DNA from: Bradyrhizobium sp. CB3481
GTDB lineage: Bacteria; Pseudomonadota; Alphaproteobacteria; Rhizobiales; Xanthobacteraceae
Assembly: GCF_029714305.1 (NCBI RefSeq)
Contig: NZ_CP121647.1
Span: 1,756,501-1,820,500, forward strand
DNA: 64,000 bases
Direction of reading: 5' to 3'
Shown: piece by piece, positions 1 through 8,120 of the stretch
Layout: every line of letters begins with the position of its first letter
How positions within the stretch are numbered: position 1 is the first letter of the stretch
Program-made: the position numbers and the translations under genes
The notes under the pieces: model-generated
Told to the model about the DNA's origin: nothing
What the model saw: only the letters and a program-made list of their open reading frames with translations
The model's database searches: none

Positions 1-1
1 C

Positions 2-100
2 GTCGTGCTCGGCGACAGCCTGATCAGCGACGTCGACCGCGCCGTCATGTCGGTGCACCGCCGGCTCGGGCGGAAGTATCACCTGGTCGCGGGCGATTAG
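2..100 (+). CDS. 3' end of an unidentified CDS (cut by window edge)
   Basis: An open frame enters from the left edge and stops at the TAG at 98-100. Its last 32 residues begin VVLGDSLISDVDRAV and end HLVAGD. The codon use is high-GC and coding-like. The next gene is on the opposite strand, so the two genes converge with almost no gap. Too little is present to name a family, so no function is proposed. Confidence 0.5.
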   Translation, partial: VVLGDSLISDVDRAVMSVHRRLGRKYHLVAGD

Positions 101-102
101 CT

Positions 103-720
103 CTATCCCGTCTGCGCTGGCGCCCGAGCGCGCGGCGCCATCGCGATCATCCGCAATGCAAACACCGCGACGAGCGGCACGAGGAACAGCACGTATAGCG
201 GCATGTCGGGAATGCGCTTGCCGAACGACACCATGAACTGGAACAGCAGGTAATAGCCGCCGATCAGATGCAGCCGCCGCCAGGCGCGGGCGCCGATTGC
301 TGCCGCGGTGCGGTCGAAGGACGTGGCGGTCAGCGCGAGGATGAAGGCGTAGCCGATGCCGCCGAAGATGTAGGAGGCGAGCGAGGTCGCCGCGGCATAG
401 GCTTCGGGATCCATGATGGCGAAGGCCAGGATGGCGGCGGCGTGAATGGCGTGCGAGGCCGCAAAACTGACGCCGAGATAGCGGCGGTTGCGGCGCAGCC
501 AGCGCGTTCCGGTATTGGGCCATAGCAGGGCGATCGCGGCGGCAGCAAAGGCGAGGCAGAACAGGACTAGCGAAGTGCGCGCGGTGAAACGGATCACCAT
601 GCGCACGCCCTCGACCTCGAAGCCGCGCATGCCGGCGATCCAGAGGCTCAGGGCCAGCAGCGTCAGCGCGAGCAAGGCGAACAGCCGCCAGCCTTCGAAC
701 CAGCTTTGATGTGTCGGCAC
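103..720 (-). CDS. ferric-reductase-like transmembrane protein
   Basis: A polytopic inner-membrane protein of 205 residues with about six hydrophobic segments. Conserved-looking histidines lie in the middle helices (ASHAIHAA, then RRLHLIGGYYLLFQF), the layout of the heme-binding ferric-reductase-like/MsrQ-type transmembrane domain. It lacks the cytoplasmic FAD/NAD domain of full ferric reductases, so it may act as a b-type cytochrome electron conduit. A GTG start at 720 is chosen because AGGGGA lies 8 bases upstream. A longer frame reaches 768 but reads into the palindromic repeat. It is divergent from the TetR gene at 916. Family assignment is reasonable; substrate and partner are unknown. 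Confidence 0.7.
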   Translation of the reverse strand: MPTHQSWFEGWRLFALLALTLLALSLWIAGMRGFEVEGVRMVIRFTARTSLVLFCLAFAAAAIALLWPNTGTRWLRRNRRYLGVSFAASHAIHAAAILAFAIMDPEAYAAATSLASYIFGGIGYAFILALTATSFDRTAAAIGARAWRRLHLIGGYYLLFQFMVSFGKRIPDMPLYVLFLVPLVAVFALRMIAMAPRARAPAQTG

Positions 721-743
721 GTGTTTTGTTCCCCTGATTGCTC

Positions 744-822
744 CGTCATTGCGAGCGCAGCGAAGCAATCCATTCTTTCTTCACGTGGCGAGATGGATTG
801 CTTCGCTGCGCTCGCAATGACG
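744..822. repeat. long imperfect palindrome (cattgcgag family)
   Basis: The arms cgtcattgcgagcgcagcga and its reverse complement flank a short centre. Together they form a roughly 30-bp stem. The same arm sequence recurs near 5372-5493, 9903-9945 and 11006-11154, so this is one member of a dispersed intergenic family. Confidence 0.85.
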
Positions 823-841
823 CGGATGCTACGGCGCTCAA

Positions 842-901
842 TGTAATCATCAGTTACATAGCCGGCACGGCCCCGGTCAATCCGTGTAATCAGTGCTTAC
901 A
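842..901. promoter_or_regulatory. twin TetR-type operators TGTAA-N7-TTACA
   Basis: Two 17-bp palindromes, both TGTAA-N7-TTACA, lie at 842-858 and 885-901, 43 bp centre to centre (about four helical turns). They end 14 bases before the start of the TetR gene, between it and the divergent membrane-protein gene. This placement is typical of autoregulatory TetR operators. Binding itself is inferred. Confidence 0.65.
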
Positions 902-915
902 TTCACAAGCCGGTG

Positions 916-1617
916 ATGCTACGACAAGCCATGCGCCGCCCCACCAAATCGCCCGCCGCCAAATCCGTAGCGCGCCCGCGCCGCCGCGTGTCCCGTCCTG
1001 CTGTGCCAAAGCCCTACCACCACGGCGACCTCCGGCGTGTCCTGATCGACGCTGCGCTGCAGCTGGTCGCCGAGGGCGGGATGGATGCGGTCAGCGTCCG
1101 CGAGGCCGCCCGCCGCGCCGGGGTCTCGCCAGGGGCGCCATTCCGGCATTTTCCGAGCCGCGATGCCCTGATCCAGGCGGTGGCCGAGGAGGCGCAGCGC
1201 CGGTTTCGCGCTGAGATCGAGACGGCGCTGGCTGCTGCGCCCCCCGGTGACCCCCTCGGTCGCTTTCGCTGCCTGGGGCTGGCTTATCTGCGCTGGGCGA
1301 TGCGCAACCCGACCCATTTCGAGGTCATTTCCAGCCGCCGCCTGTTCGATCACGATCACGCGGCCGCCATCTCAAGCGACAATGCCGAACTGATCGCGCT
1401 GGCCGAGCGGACACTGGCGGACGCCTTTGCGGCCGGGCAGCTCCGTTCCGCCGACCTCAAGCAGGTCCAGATTGCCGGACGGGCGCTGGTCTATGGCTTT
1501 GCCCGGATGAACATCGACGGCCATTTTCCGCGCTGGGGGGTTGGGGCCGGCGAGGCCGAGCGAACCGCCGAGGCGGTGCTCGATCTGTTCATCGCGGGGA
1601 TTGCAAGGAGGGGCTGA
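916..1617 (+). CDS. TetR/AcrR family transcriptional regulator
   Basis: A DNA-binding repressor-type protein of about 233 residues. After a basic N-terminal tail (about 35 residues rich in Arg/Pro) comes YHHGDLR and a classic TetR helix-turn-helix: AARRAGVSPGAPFRHFPSRDALI. The C-terminal half is the ligand-binding helical domain (TetR_C_33/WHG-like by its opening). Starts are possible at 913 (GTG), 916 (ATG) and 931 (ATG). The twin palindromes just upstream argue for autoregulation and control of the divergent ferric-reductase-like gene. The ligand is unknown. Confidence 0.85.
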   Translation: MLRQAMRRPTKSPAAKSVARPRRRVSRPAVPKPYHHGDLRRVLIDAALQLVAEGGMDAVSVREAARRAGVSPGAPFRHFPSRDALIQAVAEEAQRRFRAEIETALAAAPPGDPLGRFRCLGLAYLRWAMRNPTHFEVISSRRLFDHDHAAAISSDNAELIALAERTLADAFAAGQLRSADLKQVQIAGRALVYGFARMNIDGHFPRWGVGAGEAERTAEAVLDLFIAGIARRG

Positions 1618-1621
1618 CGCG

Positions 1622-1707
1622 CCCGTCATTCCGGGATGGTCCGAAGGACCAGACCCGGAATCTCGAGATTCCGAATTCGGTGCTGCGCATCGCTCCGGAA
1701 TGACGGG
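1622..1707. repeat. palindromic intergenic repeat (cattccgg family)
   Basis: Outer arms cccgtcattccgg and its complement ccggaatgacggg enclose inner short stems (ggtccgaaggacc; aatctcgagatt). It sits between the TetR gene and the sulfatase-like pair. A related copy lies at 11699-11823. Confidence 0.8.
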
Positions 1708-1888
1708 CAAACAGTTGGCCACCCCGTATTCACCACGGCGCAGTCCTTGGGAGGCAAATTCATTGCGCGTTCATGACGATTCCACTACGTTTTTGTGACG
1801 CGGCACAGGTTCCGGCTGGGTCGTGCGTCTCCTGGTAGGTCGCCAGCCAAGGCTTTGCATTGCGCCGGGTCATGTTGCGTTGTCCCCC

Positions 1889-3598
1889 ATGGCGCCCGCG
1901 CCAAATCCTGGGCCGTCCGCTACCACCCTCGTCGCCGGGCTTGCCGCGATTGGCTTCTGGCGGCTTTCGGCCGTTGCTGCACCGCACATGGCGGCGCTGG
2001 CGATCCTGCTGCAAACCGAGACCGATTTCGGCGGCCGCATGGGTTTTGCCCTGGCCTGGAGCGTCCTGAACTTCTTCTTTATCGCGCTGCTGCGCCGCCC
2101 GGCGCTGTCGGGCGCGCTGTCGCTGACGCTGGTCGTGGTCCTGGTGCTGCTATCGCGCCTCAAGCACGACGTCGTGCAGATGACCGCCAACTTCGTCGAC
2201 CTGATGGTGATCGACCGCGATACCGCGGCCTATCTGTTCACGATCTTTCCTAACCTGCGCTGGAACGTGGTCGGCGCCGCGCTCGTCATCCTGCCGCTGA
2301 TGTATGCGCTGTGGTGGCTCGATCCGTTCCGGATCCGCCGGCTGCCGGCGGTCACGGGCCTGCTCGCCTGTCTCGCCGGGCTCGCCGGTTATTCCATCGC
2401 CTGGCCCGATGAGGCCTGGCGCGGCTATTACGACGACGGCTATCTGTCGAAATTCGCCCGTTCGGGGGTTACAGCGGTTTCCGACTTCGTCAATTACGGT
2501 TTCATGGAATCGGAAGCGGTCACCGCCGAACGGCTCAAGGTGCCGCTGGAGGATTCCTGCCACGTCGCCGGCCGCCGTCCGCACATCATCATGATCCATG
2601 ACGAGTCGAGCTTCGACATCCGTCAGGCCGGCGGCGTCAAGGTGCCGGCTGGCTACGGCAGCCACTTCAAGTCGTTCGACGGCCGGGAGCGGAAGTTCAT
2701 GGCCGAGAGCTCAGGCGGCGCGAGCTGGATGGCCGAGTACAACGTGCTGGCCGGCCTGTCGTCGCGTTCGTTCGGCCGCTTCTCCTATTTCGTCACCCGC
2801 ATCGCCTCGGGCAGGGTGGAGCGCGGGCTGCCGCTGGCGCTGCGCCGCTGCGGCTACAGCACCATCTCGCTCTATCCGGCCTATGGCGCCTTCATGAGCG
2901 CGCGCAGCTTCCAGGCCTCGACCGGCATCCAGCACTTCTATGATGCGCGCGCGCTCGGCGCCAAGGGCATCGAGCCGGACAGCTTCTTCTACGACAAGGC
3001 GGTCAACCTGATCGCCGAGCAGCCGGCCAATACGCCGTTGTTCACCTTCGTCTATCTTGCCGCCAACCATTTCCCCTGGGAAACCAGATTCCGTCCGGAC
3101 CTGCTGCCGTCCTGGCGCATGCCCGGCAATGAGCCGGTGGTCGACGAATATCTGCGCCGCCAGACGATGAGCGCCGGCGACTATGCGGCGTTCGTCGCCA
3201 GCCTGAAGAAGAAGTTCCCGGCGCAGCCGTTCCTGATCGTCCGCTACGGCGACCACCAGCCGGAATTCTCATCCAACCTGCTGGATCCCGGCCTCGACGA
3301 AGCCAGGCTCGCCCGCAAGTTCAACACCTATGATCCGCGCTACTTCACCACTTACTACGCGATCGACGCGATCAATTTTCAGCCGGTGAAGAGTTCCGCC
3401 GTGATGGACACGATCGACGCACCCTATCTGCCGCTGGTGGTGCAGGAAGCGGCCGGTATTCCGCTCGATCCGTCGTTTGAGGAGCAAAAGAACATCATGC
3501 TCCGCTGCAAAGGTGTATTCTACGCCTGCAAGGATGGCGCGGAGGCGCGGAGGTTCAACCGCTTATTGATCGAGGCAGGTTTCATCAAGGGACTCTGA
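1889..3598 (+). CDS. membrane sulfatase/phosphoethanolamine-transferase-like protein (copy 1)
   Basis: A membrane-anchored enzyme of the alkaline phosphatase superfamily, 569 residues. The N-terminal ~185 residues hold about five membrane helices. The C-terminal periplasmic domain starts at RPHIIMIHDESSFD, whose D/E would ligate the metal, followed by ESSGGASWMAEY, YPAYGAF, AANHFPW and RYGDHQPEF. By alignment with the LtaS motif G-x-T-x-x-x-E-F the nucleophile here is Ser (GGASW), where the downstream paralogue has Thr. The start at 1889 is chosen because the N-termini of the two paralogues then align without gaps; a GTG at 1823 is possible. The gene ends 6 bases before the paralogue, so they form an operon. 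Likely role: transfer of a phospho-alcohol or similar group to an envelope glycan or lipid. The substrate cannot be told. Confidence 0.75.
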   Translation: MAPAPNPGPSATTLVAGLAAIGFWRLSAVAAPHMAALAILLQTETDFGGRMGFALAWSVLNFFFIALLRRPALSGALSLTLVVVLVLLSRLKHDVVQMTANFVDLMVIDRDTAAYLFTIFPNLRWNVVGAALVILPLMYALWWLDPFRIRRLPAVTGLLACLAGLAGYSIAWPDEAWRGYYDDGYLSKFARSGVTAVSDFVNYGFMESEAVTAERLKVPLEDSCHVAGRRPHIIMIHDESSFDIRQAGGVKVPAGYGSHFKSFDGRERKFMAESSGGASWMAEYNVLAGLSSRSFGRFSYFVTRIASGRVERGLPLALRRCGYSTISLYPAYGAFMSARSFQASTGIQHFYDARALGAKGIEPDSFFYDKAVNLIAEQPANTPLFTFVYLAANHFPWETRFRPDLLPSWRMPGNEPVVDEYLRRQTMSAGDYAAFVASLKKKFPAQPFLIVRYGDHQPEFSSNLLDPGLDEARLARKFNTYDPRYFTTYYAIDAINFQPVKSSAVMDTIDAPYLPLVVQEAAGIPLDPSFEEQKNIMLRCKGVFYACKDGAEARRFNRLLIEAGFIKGL

Positions 3599-3604
3599 CG
3601 AGCG

Positions 3605-5359
3605 ATGTCGGCCGCTGCAGGACCCGGAATGAGCGAAAGCGTCCACGCCAAATCGCGCGGCATCCGGTTCTTTGTCCCCGCCGGCCTCGTCGTTGCCGTT
3701 CATCTCGCGGGGCTCGCGGTCCTGCTCACCACCGAATACGGGCCGTTCGCAATCACGCTGGCGCTGCTGGCGTGGGCGTTCGTGAACTGCTTCCTGCTCG
3801 TCGTGCTGCGGCGGCCCGGCGTCTGCGCGGCGCTGGCGCTTGGTTTGATCGTGATCCTGATCGAGCTCTCGCGCTTCAAGTTCGGTATTCTCCAACTCAC
3901 CCTGACGTTCCTCGATTTCCTGATCATCGACCGCGATACGTTTTCGTTCCTGCTGTCAGTATTCCCGCGCCTGCAGACGCAATTGATGATCGTGGGGCTG
4001 GCTGCGGTGCCACTGCTCTGGGCGCTCTGGCACTTCGATCCGTTTCGCGTGCGGCGCTCGCTCGCGCTATCGGGCCTCGCCGGCGCAACGGCGTTGATAT
4101 CGGTGATGGCGATCGCGGTGCCCGAGCAGCCCTGGGAGCCATTCCAGGGCGTCAACCACATTTCCAGCCTGGCGCGCTCCGGCGTGGTCGCGGTGTCGCG
4201 GCTGGCTTCGACGGGGTGGATCGAGGCCGATCCGCCGTCGGAGCGTCCGCTGCGCCTGGCATCGGAAGCGCACGCTGCCCGTTCACCGGCGCTGGCATCG
4301 GCTGATACCTGCGACACCACCGCCAAGCGCCCACACATCATCCTGCTGCTCGATGAATCGAGCTTCGACGTCACCGCGGCGCCCGGCATCAAGGTGCCGG
4401 CGGGCTACACCGATTTCTTCAAGTCGGCCGACGGCAAGCGGCGGACCATGATCGCGGAATCGACGGGCGGTCCGACCTGGTACACCGAGTTCAACGTGCT
4501 GACCGGCCTGTCGGCGCGCTCGTTCGGCGATCTGAAGTTCTACGTCACGCGCATCGCCGCGGGCCGCGTCACGCGCGGGCTGCCGCAGGCGCTGCAACGC
4601 TGCGGCTACAAGACCGTCTCGCTCTATCCGACCTATGGCGATTTCCTTAGCGCCCGCGCCTTCCAGAAGGGCACCGGCGTCGAGCGCTTCATCGACATGG
4701 CCGAGATGGGCGTGAACGAGGACATGCAGCCCGACAGCTTCTATTACGATCAGGCCTTGAAGACGTTCGCGCGTGAGCAGGCGTCACAGTCGCCGGTCTT
4801 CATGTTCGTCTATCTCACCGCCAACCATTTTCCCTGGACGGATGTTTACCGGCCCGATCTGACGCCCCAAGGGTGGACGCCGCCCGGCAACACCGCCGAG
4901 GTCGACGAGTACATTCGCCGCCAGACCATGACGGCGAACGACTACCGCGCATTCACCGAACGGCTGAAGCACGACTATCCGGATGAATCCTTCCTTGTGC
5001 TGCGCTTCGGCGATCACCAGCCGGCCATCTCGCAAAAGCTGCTCGAGCCCGGCATCGAGCGCGCGAAGCTGGCCAAGCGCCTGATGACAGCGGACCCGCG
5101 CTATTATTCGACCTACTACGCGATCGACGGCATCAACTATTCGCCCACGAACCTGTCGTCGGCGCTCGAAACCCTCGATGCCGCCTACTTCCCGCTGGTG
5201 CTGCAGGAAGCCGCCGGCCTCCCGCTCGATCCGTCCTTCAAGGAGCAGAAGAGCATCCTGCTCCGCTGCAAGGGCGCGTTCTATTCCTGCAAGAAAGGCG
5301 CGGAGGCGCGGAGGTTCAACCGCATGCTGATCGACGCGGGAACGATCAACGGGCTTTGA
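3605..5359 (+). CDS. membrane sulfatase/phosphoethanolamine-transferase-like protein (copy 2)
   Basis: A 584-residue tandem paralogue of the preceding gene with the same architecture. About five N-terminal membrane segments (through residue ~175) precede a periplasmic alkaline-phosphatase-superfamily domain. Visible motifs are LLLDESSFD (D250, E251, metal), GGPTWYTEF (T291, predicted nucleophile, aligned to the LtaS catalytic Thr), YPTYGDF, TANHFPW and RFGDHQP. The C-terminus carries two cysteines (RCKGAFYSCKKGAEARRF) shared with copy 1. Both copies share the LRRP loop after TM2 and the block FDPFR-R-R. Retention of both copies with different nucleophiles suggests related but distinct donor or acceptor use. 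Confidence 0.75.
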   Translation: MSAAAGPGMSESVHAKSRGIRFFVPAGLVVAVHLAGLAVLLTTEYGPFAITLALLAWAFVNCFLLVVLRRPGVCAALALGLIVILIELSRFKFGILQLTLTFLDFLIIDRDTFSFLLSVFPRLQTQLMIVGLAAVPLLWALWHFDPFRVRRSLALSGLAGATALISVMAIAVPEQPWEPFQGVNHISSLARSGVVAVSRLASTGWIEADPPSERPLRLASEAHAARSPALASADTCDTTAKRPHIILLLDESSFDVTAAPGIKVPAGYTDFFKSADGKRRTMIAESTGGPTWYTEFNVLTGLSARSFGDLKFYVTRIAAGRVTRGLPQALQRCGYKTVSLYPTYGDFLSARAFQKGTGVERFIDMAEMGVNEDMQPDSFYYDQALKTFAREQASQSPVFMFVYLTANHFPWTDVYRPDLTPQGWTPPGNTAEVDEYIRRQTMTANDYRAFTERLKHDYPDESFLVLRFGDHQPAISQKLLEPGIERAKLAKRLMTADPRYYSTYYAIDGINYSPTNLSSALETLDAAYFPLVLQEAAGLPLDPSFKEQKSILLRCKGAFYSCKKGAEARRFNRMLIDAGTINGL

Positions 5360-5371
5360 TTCCGCTCTATC

Positions 5372-5493
5372 CCCGTCATTGCGAGGAGCGAAGCGACGAA
5401 GCAATCCATACTTCCGCTTGTGGCGCGATGGATTGCTTCGCGGAGCCTGTCATCGGGCGCGCATTCGCGCGACCCGTTGGCTCGCAATGACGG
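5372..5493. repeat. palindromic intergenic repeat (cattgcgag family)
   Basis: Arms ccccgtcattgcgag and ctcgcaatgacggg enclose a second stem, gaagcaatccat / atggattgcttc. It fills the gap between two convergent genes and could act as a bidirectional transcript end. Confidence 0.85.
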
Positions 5494-5516
5494 GAGGGGC
5501 TGGGAGTGCGCGCCCC

Positions 5517-7076
5517 TCACTTCCTCCCCACCTTATCCCACAGCCACTGCGCCACCGCATCCGGCGAACTCGCGGCATCGTTGCCGGCCGCGCGTAAGTT
5601 CGCCTCGCGCATCGTGGCGATGTCGATCTTCCCCGTTAGCGGCGCCAGCGCGTTGCGCAGGGCCTCGTCGTCCGCGCGCCTTGGCGCCAGCAGCATGATC
5701 GCGTCATAGGGCGGGATCGCGCGCCTGGGGTCGCCGAGCGCAACCAGATCGTACTTCGCGATCAGCCCGTCGCTGGTGTAGCCGGCGATGACGTCGACCT
5801 CGCCGGAGGCGACCGCGGCATACATGAAGTCCGGCTGCATCTGCCGCTGCCCGCGGAACGACAGGCCGTAGGCGCGGCGGAGCGCGGTCCACTCCGGACG
5901 CGAGAAGAATTCATAATCGCCGGCGATCGTCAGGGTGGCGGCGCGCGCGGCGAGGTCGGCGACGGTGCGGATGCCGAGCTGCTCGGCGCGCTTCCTCGGC
6001 ATCACCAGCGCATAGGCGTTCTCGAAGCCGAGTTCGCCCAAGAGCGTGATGTTCTGCTTCGCCAGCATCGTCTTCAGCTCGGCCAGGATCTCCTGGCGCG
6101 GCCGGATCTCGCTGCGGTGAAACTGGTTGGCCCATAGCGTGCCGGAATAATCGATGTAGACGTCGATATCGTTTGATGCCAAGGCCTCGAAAATAACGTT
6201 GGAGCCGAGGCCCTCGCGCGTCGTGGCGGAAAGGCCTGCCGCTTTCAGCCGCTGCGCCATCAGGGCGGAGAGCACATATTGCTCGGCAAAGGTCTTGGCG
6301 CCGATGATGTAGCTCGTCTGCGGCCGCACCATGTTGGGCGCCAGCGTGGCCACGACCAGCGCCGCGATGCCGGCGCCACCGAGCGCCGCGCGAACGCGGC
6401 TGCGGCTCTGCAGGCCGCTCTCGATCAGCGCCAGCAGTTGATCGACCGCCAGCGCCAGCACCGCGGCGGCAAGGCAGCCGAACAGCACGAACACCCAGTT
6501 CTGGGTCTGCAGGCCGGCAAAAATGTAATTGCCGAGGCTGGTCTGGCCGATCGGCGTCGACAGCGTCGCGGTGCCGATCACCCAGACCGCCGCGGTGCGG
6601 ATGCCTGCCATCATCACCGGCAGCGCCAGCGGCAGCTCCACCGTGAACAGCGATTGCCGCGGCGTCATGCCGACGCCCTGTGCGGCTTCCAGGATCGAAG
6701 CATCGACACCCTGCAGGCTCGTAATCGTGTTGCGCAGCACCGGCAGCATCGAATAGAGCGCCAGCGCCAGCACGGCCGGCAAGAAGCCGAACGCGGAAAA
6801 ACTGAACCCGAACCACGACAGCGACAGCGCCGCGAGCGCCAGCAGCAGCGGATAGAACAGCGCAAGCAGTGCCAGTCCCGGCACCGTCTGCACGATGCTG
6901 GCAAGCCCGAGCAGCGCGCCGCGCAACACCGGCCGATGGCGCGAAAGGATTGCGAGCGGCAGGCTGACCAGAAGCCCCAGCGCCAGCGCGGCCACGCTGA
7001 CGCGGACATGGCTGCCGAGATAATCGGGCAGGTGGCCCCATGCTTCCGCCCAGCGCGGATCAGTGAAGATGCTCAT
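5517..7076 (-). CDS. osmoprotectant (glycine betaine/choline-type) ABC transporter, fused permease-binding protein
   Basis: 519 residues with two domains. Residues ~1-215 form a six-helix permease domain with the cytoplasmic coupling motif EAAQGVGMTPRQSLFTVELPLALPVMMAG. Residues ~235-519 are an OpuAC-type (type II) binding domain beginning at SYIIGAKTFAEQY, with IDYSGTLW and FENAYALVMPR. Such fusions are known in the OpuC/choline-betaine uptake family and present the binding domain in the periplasm. The start overlaps the end of the ATPase gene by 4 bases (7073-7076), so the two are translationally coupled. Substrate class is inferred from the family; the exact quaternary amine is not determined. 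Confidence 0.85.
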   Translation of the reverse strand: MSIFTDPRWAEAWGHLPDYLGSHVRVSVAALALGLLVSLPLAILSRHRPVLRGALLGLASIVQTVPGLALLALFYPLLLALAALSLSWFGFSFSAFGFLPAVLALALYSMLPVLRNTITSLQGVDASILEAAQGVGMTPRQSLFTVELPLALPVMMAGIRTAAVWVIGTATLSTPIGQTSLGNYIFAGLQTQNWVFVLFGCLAAAVLALAVDQLLALIESGLQSRSRVRAALGGAGIAALVVATLAPNMVRPQTSYIIGAKTFAEQYVLSALMAQRLKAAGLSATTREGLGSNVIFEALASNDIDVYIDYSGTLWANQFHRSEIRPRQEILAELKTMLAKQNITLLGELGFENAYALVMPRKRAEQLGIRTVADLAARAATLTIAGDYEFFSRPEWTALRRAYGLSFRGQRQMQPDFMYAAVASGEVDVIAGYTSDGLIAKYDLVALGDPRRAIPPYDAIMLLAPRRADDEALRNALAPLTGKIDIATMREANLRAAGNDAASSPDAVAQWLWDKVGRK

Positions 7077-7858
7077 GCCGCACCGTCCCGCGGCAGCAGC
7101 GTGCTGAGCCGCTCGGCCTGCCGGCGCGGCGTGCGCAAGAGCTCGCCGACATAGGCATCGTCGCTCTCGGAGAGCGTCGACGGCGTGCCCTGCGCCAACA
7201 GCTTTCCGCCTTGCATCACCGCGATGCGGTCGGCCAACAGGATCGCTTCCGTCATGTCATGGGTGATCATGACCGTGGTCAGGCCGAGCTTCCTGTGCAG
7301 CTCGCGGAAATCCTCACCCAGGGCATCGCGGGTCAAGGGATCGAGCGCGCCGAACGGCTCGTCCATCAGCACGATGCGCGGCTTTGCGGCGAGCGCGCGC
7401 GCCACGCCGACGCGCTGGCGCTGGCCGCCGGAAAGTTCGTGCGGCAGCCGGTCGCGATATTGCGCGCGGTCGAGCCTGACCAGGTCGAGCAGTTCGTCCA
7501 CCCGCGCGGCAATCTCGGTGGGCGGCGTGCCCAGAAGCTTCGGCGTAATGCCGATATTGCCGGCGACCGTCAGATGCGGAAACAGCCCGCCGCTCTGAAA
7601 GACATAGCCGATCCGCCGACGCAGCAGGATCGGATCGACATTGCGCACGTCCTCGCCTTCGACGGTGATCGAGCCGGAATCCATCTCGATCAGCCGATTG
7701 GCCAGCCGCAGCAGCGTGGTCTTGCCCGAGCCGGAGCCGCCGACAATGGCGAGGAATTCACCCTCGGTGACGTCGAGCGAAATATCGTCGACGGCCACGA
7801 CGCGGCCATCGTCAAACGTCTTGCTGACACCAGCGTAGGCGATCAAGGGAGGGTTCAT
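7073..7858 (-). CDS. osmoprotectant ABC transporter ATP-binding protein
   Basis: A 261-residue cytoplasmic ATPase that powers the fused permease gene directly downstream. Motifs: Walker A GGSGSGKTT, Q-loop GYVFQSGGLFPH, signature LSGGQRQR, Walker B IVLMDEPFGALDP, H-loop MITHDM. The ATG at 7858 is chosen because the frame upstream (to 7981) runs through a palindromic repeat. The gene is first in a two-gene operon on the minus strand. There is no CBS-domain extension, so ionic-strength sensing as in OpuA is not evident. Confidence 0.87.
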   Translation of the reverse strand: MNPPLIAYAGVSKTFDDGRVVAVDDISLDVTEGEFLAIVGGSGSGKTTLLRLANRLIEMDSGSITVEGEDVRNVDPILLRRRIGYVFQSGGLFPHLTVAGNIGITPKLLGTPPTEIAARVDELLDLVRLDRAQYRDRLPHELSGGQRQRVGVARALAAKPRIVLMDEPFGALDPLTRDALGEDFRELHRKLGLTTVMITHDMTEAILLADRIAVMQGGKLLAQGTPSTLSESDDAYVGELLRTPRRQAERLSTLLPRDGAA

Positions 7859-7875
7859 GCGTTCTCGACTCTTCA

Positions 7876-8033
7876 CCCTCCCCTGGAGGGGGAGGGTCGG
7901 CTCACATGAGCGAAACGAAATGTGAGACGGGGTGGGGTGATCTCTCCACTCGGGCACTATTGGACGTGGAGACACCGTCACCCCGCCCCGCCGCTCATTT
8001 CATGAGCGTCGACCCTCCCCTCCAGGGGAGGGT
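7876..8033. repeat. palindromic intergenic repeat (ccctcccctggagg family)
   Basis: Outer arms ccctcccctggaggggga and tcccctccaggggaggg, with an inner partly paired middle containing tcatgagcg-like arms. It occupies the gap between two divergent ABC operons. Related gc-rich members are at 16711-16838 and 19986-20148. Confidence 0.85.
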
Positions 8034-8120
8034 GGACACACCACCTAGCACGTCATGACGCCGCGTTGAACTTCTCCTTCCGACCCGCTAAGGCATCCCT
8101 CCAAAGATTTGGGGAGAAAC

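Noticed and set aside
738..1214. 158-residue plus-strand frame overlapping a palindrome and the TetR gene
   Set aside because: Starts inside the cattgcgag repeat and reads the TetR gene in a wrong frame.
6279..7154. 291-residue plus-strand frame opposite the osmoprotectant transporter
   Set aside because: It is a shadow of the fused permease gene: its composition (Gln/Arg/His-rich) is typical of antisense high-GC codons, and the minus strand has clear domains.
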